From: CAYMEV01 sp964431655 [NCBI: uncultured bacterium]
GTDB taxonomy: Bacteria > CAYMEV01
Assembly (NCBI GenBank): GCA_964431655.1
Contig: CAYSKJ010000139.1
Coordinates: forward strand, 1-8,143
Direction: 5' to 3'
DNA: 8,143 nucleotides
Below the pieces are notes generated by a model, which had not been told where the DNA came from, did no database searches, and saw only the letters and a list, made by a program, of their open reading frames with translations. Of this stretch, positions 6,601 through 8,143 are shown piece after piece (the first letter of the stretch is position 1; each line of letters begins with the position of its first letter). The position numbers and the translations under genes were made by a program.

Positions 6601-7350
6601 CTGATATACCTGGACCTTGGTGATTTCTCAGCGTCCGGGAAGCATGCGGGCCTTGCCCTGGATGAAATGAAAAAGACAAGCATAGAAACCAGCATGAGTA
6701 TCAATGAGTCCATCTTAGATTTATGCAGAAAGTACATGATCTATAAAAGTGAAGGAGCAGGTACTGCCGATTTTAAGGAACTCAGCCCAGAGCCTGTAAA
6801 GCGGGCTATTGAACGAGAGGAATCACCGATACAGAGATTCCGCCTCACCAAGATATACCTTGATTACCTCCTTTCAGTCCATTATTTTCCAGCCAAGTCT
6901 GAAAACATTTGTTATAAGGTACCCAGGGAAATAAGGGAGGCTATAACTGCACTTGTTGATATCATGATTGACCTGAATATTACGGAAAGTTCAAGGTATT
7001 ACAGCCTTTACTGTGCTTTTTACCAGTATCTTGTTTCCATAGAAATCAACGGTGATGACCGTTTTATTGCCAATATCCTTAAAAAATCCATTGAATCCCT
7101 TGATGCATGTATCAACAAGGATTACAGCGAACTTATCTGGAGATGGGAATTTATGACAGCCTTATGCTATGATAAATTTACAAACCCTCATAAGGCAAAA
7201 GAGCACTACCAGAACACATGCGACAGGCTTAGAAGCAACAGTGAAGGCCTTTCTGAACCCTATGACCGTTTATATGCTGAGGTTCCTTTCAGGGATCATA
7301 TATGCAAAATCTCCGAAGCCAGGTCTGGTCCAAAAGAACAGGGCCTTTAA
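3649..7350 (+). CDS. Pseudokinase-like / STAND P-loop ATPase / TPR multidomain protein
   Basis: This is a 1233-residue, probably cytoplasmic signalling or assembly protein with no signal peptide or membrane segment. Residues ~1-240 are kinase-like: a helix ending ALYGIHRNGLYYGKIHEN (~114-131) sits where an active kinase has H-R-D-x-K-P-x-N, and WDIMSLG (~170-176) matches the D-x-x-S-L-G motif of the kinase C-lobe. The catalytic Asp is Gly, the following Lys is Ile, no DFG is found, and the Gly-rich loop and beta-3 Lys are not evident, so it is probably a pseudokinase. The ATPase follows: Walker A GSEGSGKT (283-290), Walker B VLMIDD (367-372), PVYVSQRD (~393-400) with a sensor-type Arg, then VQPWARNQVKDLL as in STAND/AAA16 families. 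About eleven TPRs fill ~600-1015, the clearest being NNLGIIYLAKGDFARSLSFY (~821-840). The last ~215 residues are helical and unrecognised. It lacks the HTH of MalT/LuxR relatives and any cyclase or histidine kinase. The architecture recalls PknK-like kinase-ATPase-TPR fusions. Confidence 0.85.
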   Translation: MDRNDVFKRYSICERLDFERSETYIVYDNLFERNKRLTFLTQENLKKANLKNILNLYFLFSNQNIKSMEYLFEWGELSDKSYYFIRDARSLMKIKQHSFLIEDLKLLILDILIALYGIHRNGLYYGKIHENSIYYCFNRYDKHRNIHYVLSALPDNMKYREEQISLAQKWDIMSLGTAILKLLSKDDSDAFVIEDNNRNLMEKLSEYNIDSRTGEIIIDLIESRYDIVHYIKKILSNSELDKYPRLRSVYNEFLLSRFPKKNVIPDSFEKLWDTGKWLYIIEGSEGSGKTELLRLQSHELSKKGHSVLKIESLSETNTKISIYNNMLSFIRLFINNSRTHEAEGSPGLSEHDLLYALSLMKDRIKPVLMIDDLEYAEGDIYNLISMFIQSSIPVYVSQRDIAGKSRIHELAKKMENTDIQYISVQPWARNQVKDLLSIAFPFYKEDVLAFMLNKLCGYNIDKPKDIMRIVFQVNTYSGLDEIETGKLLRIITGIISKNLGSKPYPGDLSDIQKEILILLFLYPSDLKRLSDIVPLDPKEEFSFIEPLLKEGYIYEKNGVFSVNREIIGNNLVLDENPEYIQKIHKKIADFLILEAKKTKKYTPLVIAEHLFNSGSKREAAPFYLNAAINFEKKYNFDMAVKYYNIALSVYRRYKKEFSLEKQKKIHISLFDLYMKRGNLSNALQSLKNMQRVLPRDFEYYKRYSLYYRKKGDYRKAIAYVNKAAELLGRQNDKKKRLDIQTDLINILIEVGKFEKAYRLINDSLSFQKENGILDNRGYLLNLLGVVYLQFGSYDKAEKCLAEASEIEKNTKNYLVLPLIFNNLGIIYLAKGDFARSLSFYKRGLEICLRVNDIIGISRAYHNIGVLHKNSGQLNDAENYLMKSKIYHERANLTYGYSKDLQQLGHLYTLKGELNRAFSLLKESMRSSDKLYDKDSTAETLEYLGILYFFLGSYQESLQSLKEAKEKAMKTRNITLIISINMHLALIYLDLGDFSASGKHAGLALDEMKKTSIETSMSINESILDLCRKYMIYKSEGAGTADFKELSPEPVKRAIEREESPIQRFRLTKIYLDYLLSVHYFPAKSENICYKVPREIREAITALVDIMIDLNITESSRYYSLYCAFYQYLVSIEINGDDRFIANILKKSIESLDACINKDYSELIWRWEFMTALCYDKFTNPHKAKEHYQNTCDRLRSNSEGLSEPYDRLYAEVPFRDHICKISEARSGPKEQGL

Positions 7351-7356
7351 TATTCC

Positions 7357-7400
7357 TTGACAATAAATCCTTTGTTGTTAATTTTTCAGTATTATTATAC
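7357..7400 (+). promoter_or_regulatory. Candidate promoter boxes ahead of the HEAT-repeat gene
   Basis: TTGTTG (7372-7377), 17 bases, then TTATAC (7395-7400) is a fair sigma70-like pair (4/6 each). A perfect TTGACA lies at 7357-7362, but its best -10 (TTAATT, 7378-7383) is only 15 bases away. The 88-base gap has no terminator, so read-through from the ATPase/TPR gene is equally possible. Confidence 0.25.
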
Positions 7401-7438
7401 CATAAATAATAAAAAACATTAACAGGGGTTGAAGTATT

Positions 7439-8143
7439 ATGCAGAATTATGATATTTCTTTAGATAAAATCTATGAAGAACTGTCTTCAGGTATTGAAAG
7501 TACCATGGAAAAAGCTCTGCGCTTTCTTGAAGGAATAGATGATGAAATCAATCCTGATCCTGTGATTGAATGCCTTAAGAGCTCCAATTCTAATATTCTT
7601 GAATACTCGGCAGGCATACTGGGTAAAATCAAGACAAAAAGAGCAGTAAAGCCTTTGCTGGCATTGCTCGGGAATGATAACAGGAATGTAAGGGAAAAGG
7701 CTGTTCGCGCACTTGGCAGAATCGGCGATAAAGATGCTCTGCCCGCCCTGGTAAAAATATCTGAGGATCAGGATGACTATGTAAGGGAGGCAGCAGTCTG
7801 GGCTATGGGCGAGATCGGGGACGAAGGAAGCATCAGCACCCTGATAGGAAAGATCCATGACAGGGACGGCTATGTCAGCAAAAGGGCCATGGAGGCCCTT
7901 CAGGGGTTTGCCAGATCCAGTCCTGAGGCTGTTGTCCGGGAACTGCTTTCAGATCCTGAAGTTCAGGAAGCCCGATTAAGGGATATTCTGGACAGCATTA
8001 TAGGGGACAGGGAAGAGGTGAGCAATATCCTGGAATATATGAATAACAGGGAAGAATATGTTGACGGCACTTTAACGCTGAGAATCAGGCTGAAGGATAT
8101 GCTCAATAATCACAGGGGCTTATATGAAGGTCTTGACAGGAGA
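7439..8143 (+). CDS. HEAT-repeat protein (3' end off window)
   Basis: 235 codons are open to the right edge with no stop. Starting at ATG 7439, AGGGG lies at 7424-7428, ten bases upstream. After an acidic helical N-terminus (~1-39) come four HEAT / PBS-lyase-type units at about 40-77, 78-108, 109-139 and 140-170. The clearest are VREKAVRALGRIGDKDALPAL (84-104) and VREAAVWAMGEIGDEGSISTL (115-135), with the typical V-R-x-x-A-x-x-A-L/M-G-x-I-G-D pattern and an inter-repeat Asp/Asn. The remaining ~65 residues are charged and helical. Such repeats form a curved superhelix that binds partner proteins; no enzymatic residues are seen. It follows the ATPase/TPR gene on the same strand, 88 bases away, so a shared pathway is plausible. 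The partner is unknown. No signal peptide is seen, so it is probably cytoplasmic. Confidence 0.85.
   Translation, partial: MQNYDISLDKIYEELSSGIESTMEKALRFLEGIDDEINPDPVIECLKSSNSNILEYSAGILGKIKTKRAVKPLLALLGNDNRNVREKAVRALGRIGDKDALPALVKISEDQDDYVREAAVWAMGEIGDEGSISTLIGKIHDRDGYVSKRAMEALQGFARSSPEAVVRELLSDPEVQEARLRDILDSIIGDREEVSNILEYMNNREEYVDGTLTLRIRLKDMLNNHRGLYEGLDRR

Noticed and set aside
7487-7858. Minus-strand open frame of 123 codons inside the HEAT-repeat gene
   Set aside because: The plus strand encodes regular HEAT units over the same bases, so the antisense frame is a shadow.
1-8143. tRNA, rRNA, CRISPR array or insertion sequence
   Set aside because: No cloverleaf-like gene, no regularly spaced repeats and no transposase motifs were found by reading both strands.

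Overview
This window appears to be bacterial chromosomal DNA. Evidence includes Shine-Dalgarno sites, sigma70-like TTGACA/TATAAT boxes, ATG and TTG starts, and short gaps between genes. The lineage cannot be fixed from the sequence alone. The mix of a kinase-like/STAND ATPase/TPR giant, a HEAT-repeat protein, a GT-C membrane protein and a secreted metalloprotease-like precursor would suit a spirochaete or another signalling-rich Gram-negative-type lineage, but this is a weak inference. Composition is not uniform. The left ~770 bases are AT-rich (21 G+C in the 60 bases at 61-120), while the rest is nearer balanced (31 G+C in the 60 bases at 961-1020).

Left segment (1-781): a minus-strand gene runs off the left edge. 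It encodes a Sec-type signal peptide and a secreted domain that resembles the N-terminal prodomain of reprolysin-like metalloproteases. A 10-bp unit repeated three times lies directly after its start codon. With three copies the ATG with the good ribosome site is out of frame with the signal peptide; with two copies the reading frame is perfect. This looks like a phase-variable gene caught OFF, or a frameshifted gene. The roughly 300-base gap to its right holds promoter-like boxes, a 12-bp palindrome, two inverted repeats and an 11-bp element that recurs at the next minus-strand gene.

Middle (782-3530): a minus-strand acetyltransferase (GNAT) whose C-terminal half resembles animal glycine N-acyltransferase is divergent from a plus-strand GT-C-like polytopic membrane protein. 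The 109 bases between their starts carry overlapping hairpins and a symmetric pair of TTGACA boxes. The acetyltransferase promoter may give a leaderless mRNA.

Right segment (3531-8143): behind its own good promoter lies a 1233-residue protein made of a catalytically dead kinase-like domain, a STAND-type P-loop ATPase, about eleven TPR repeats and a C-terminal extension with no recognised output domain. An 88-base gap leads to a HEAT-repeat protein that runs off the right edge. These two all-scaffold proteins are the best candidate for an undescribed signalling or assembly module. No RNA genes, IS elements, CRISPR arrays or canonical rho-independent terminators were found.
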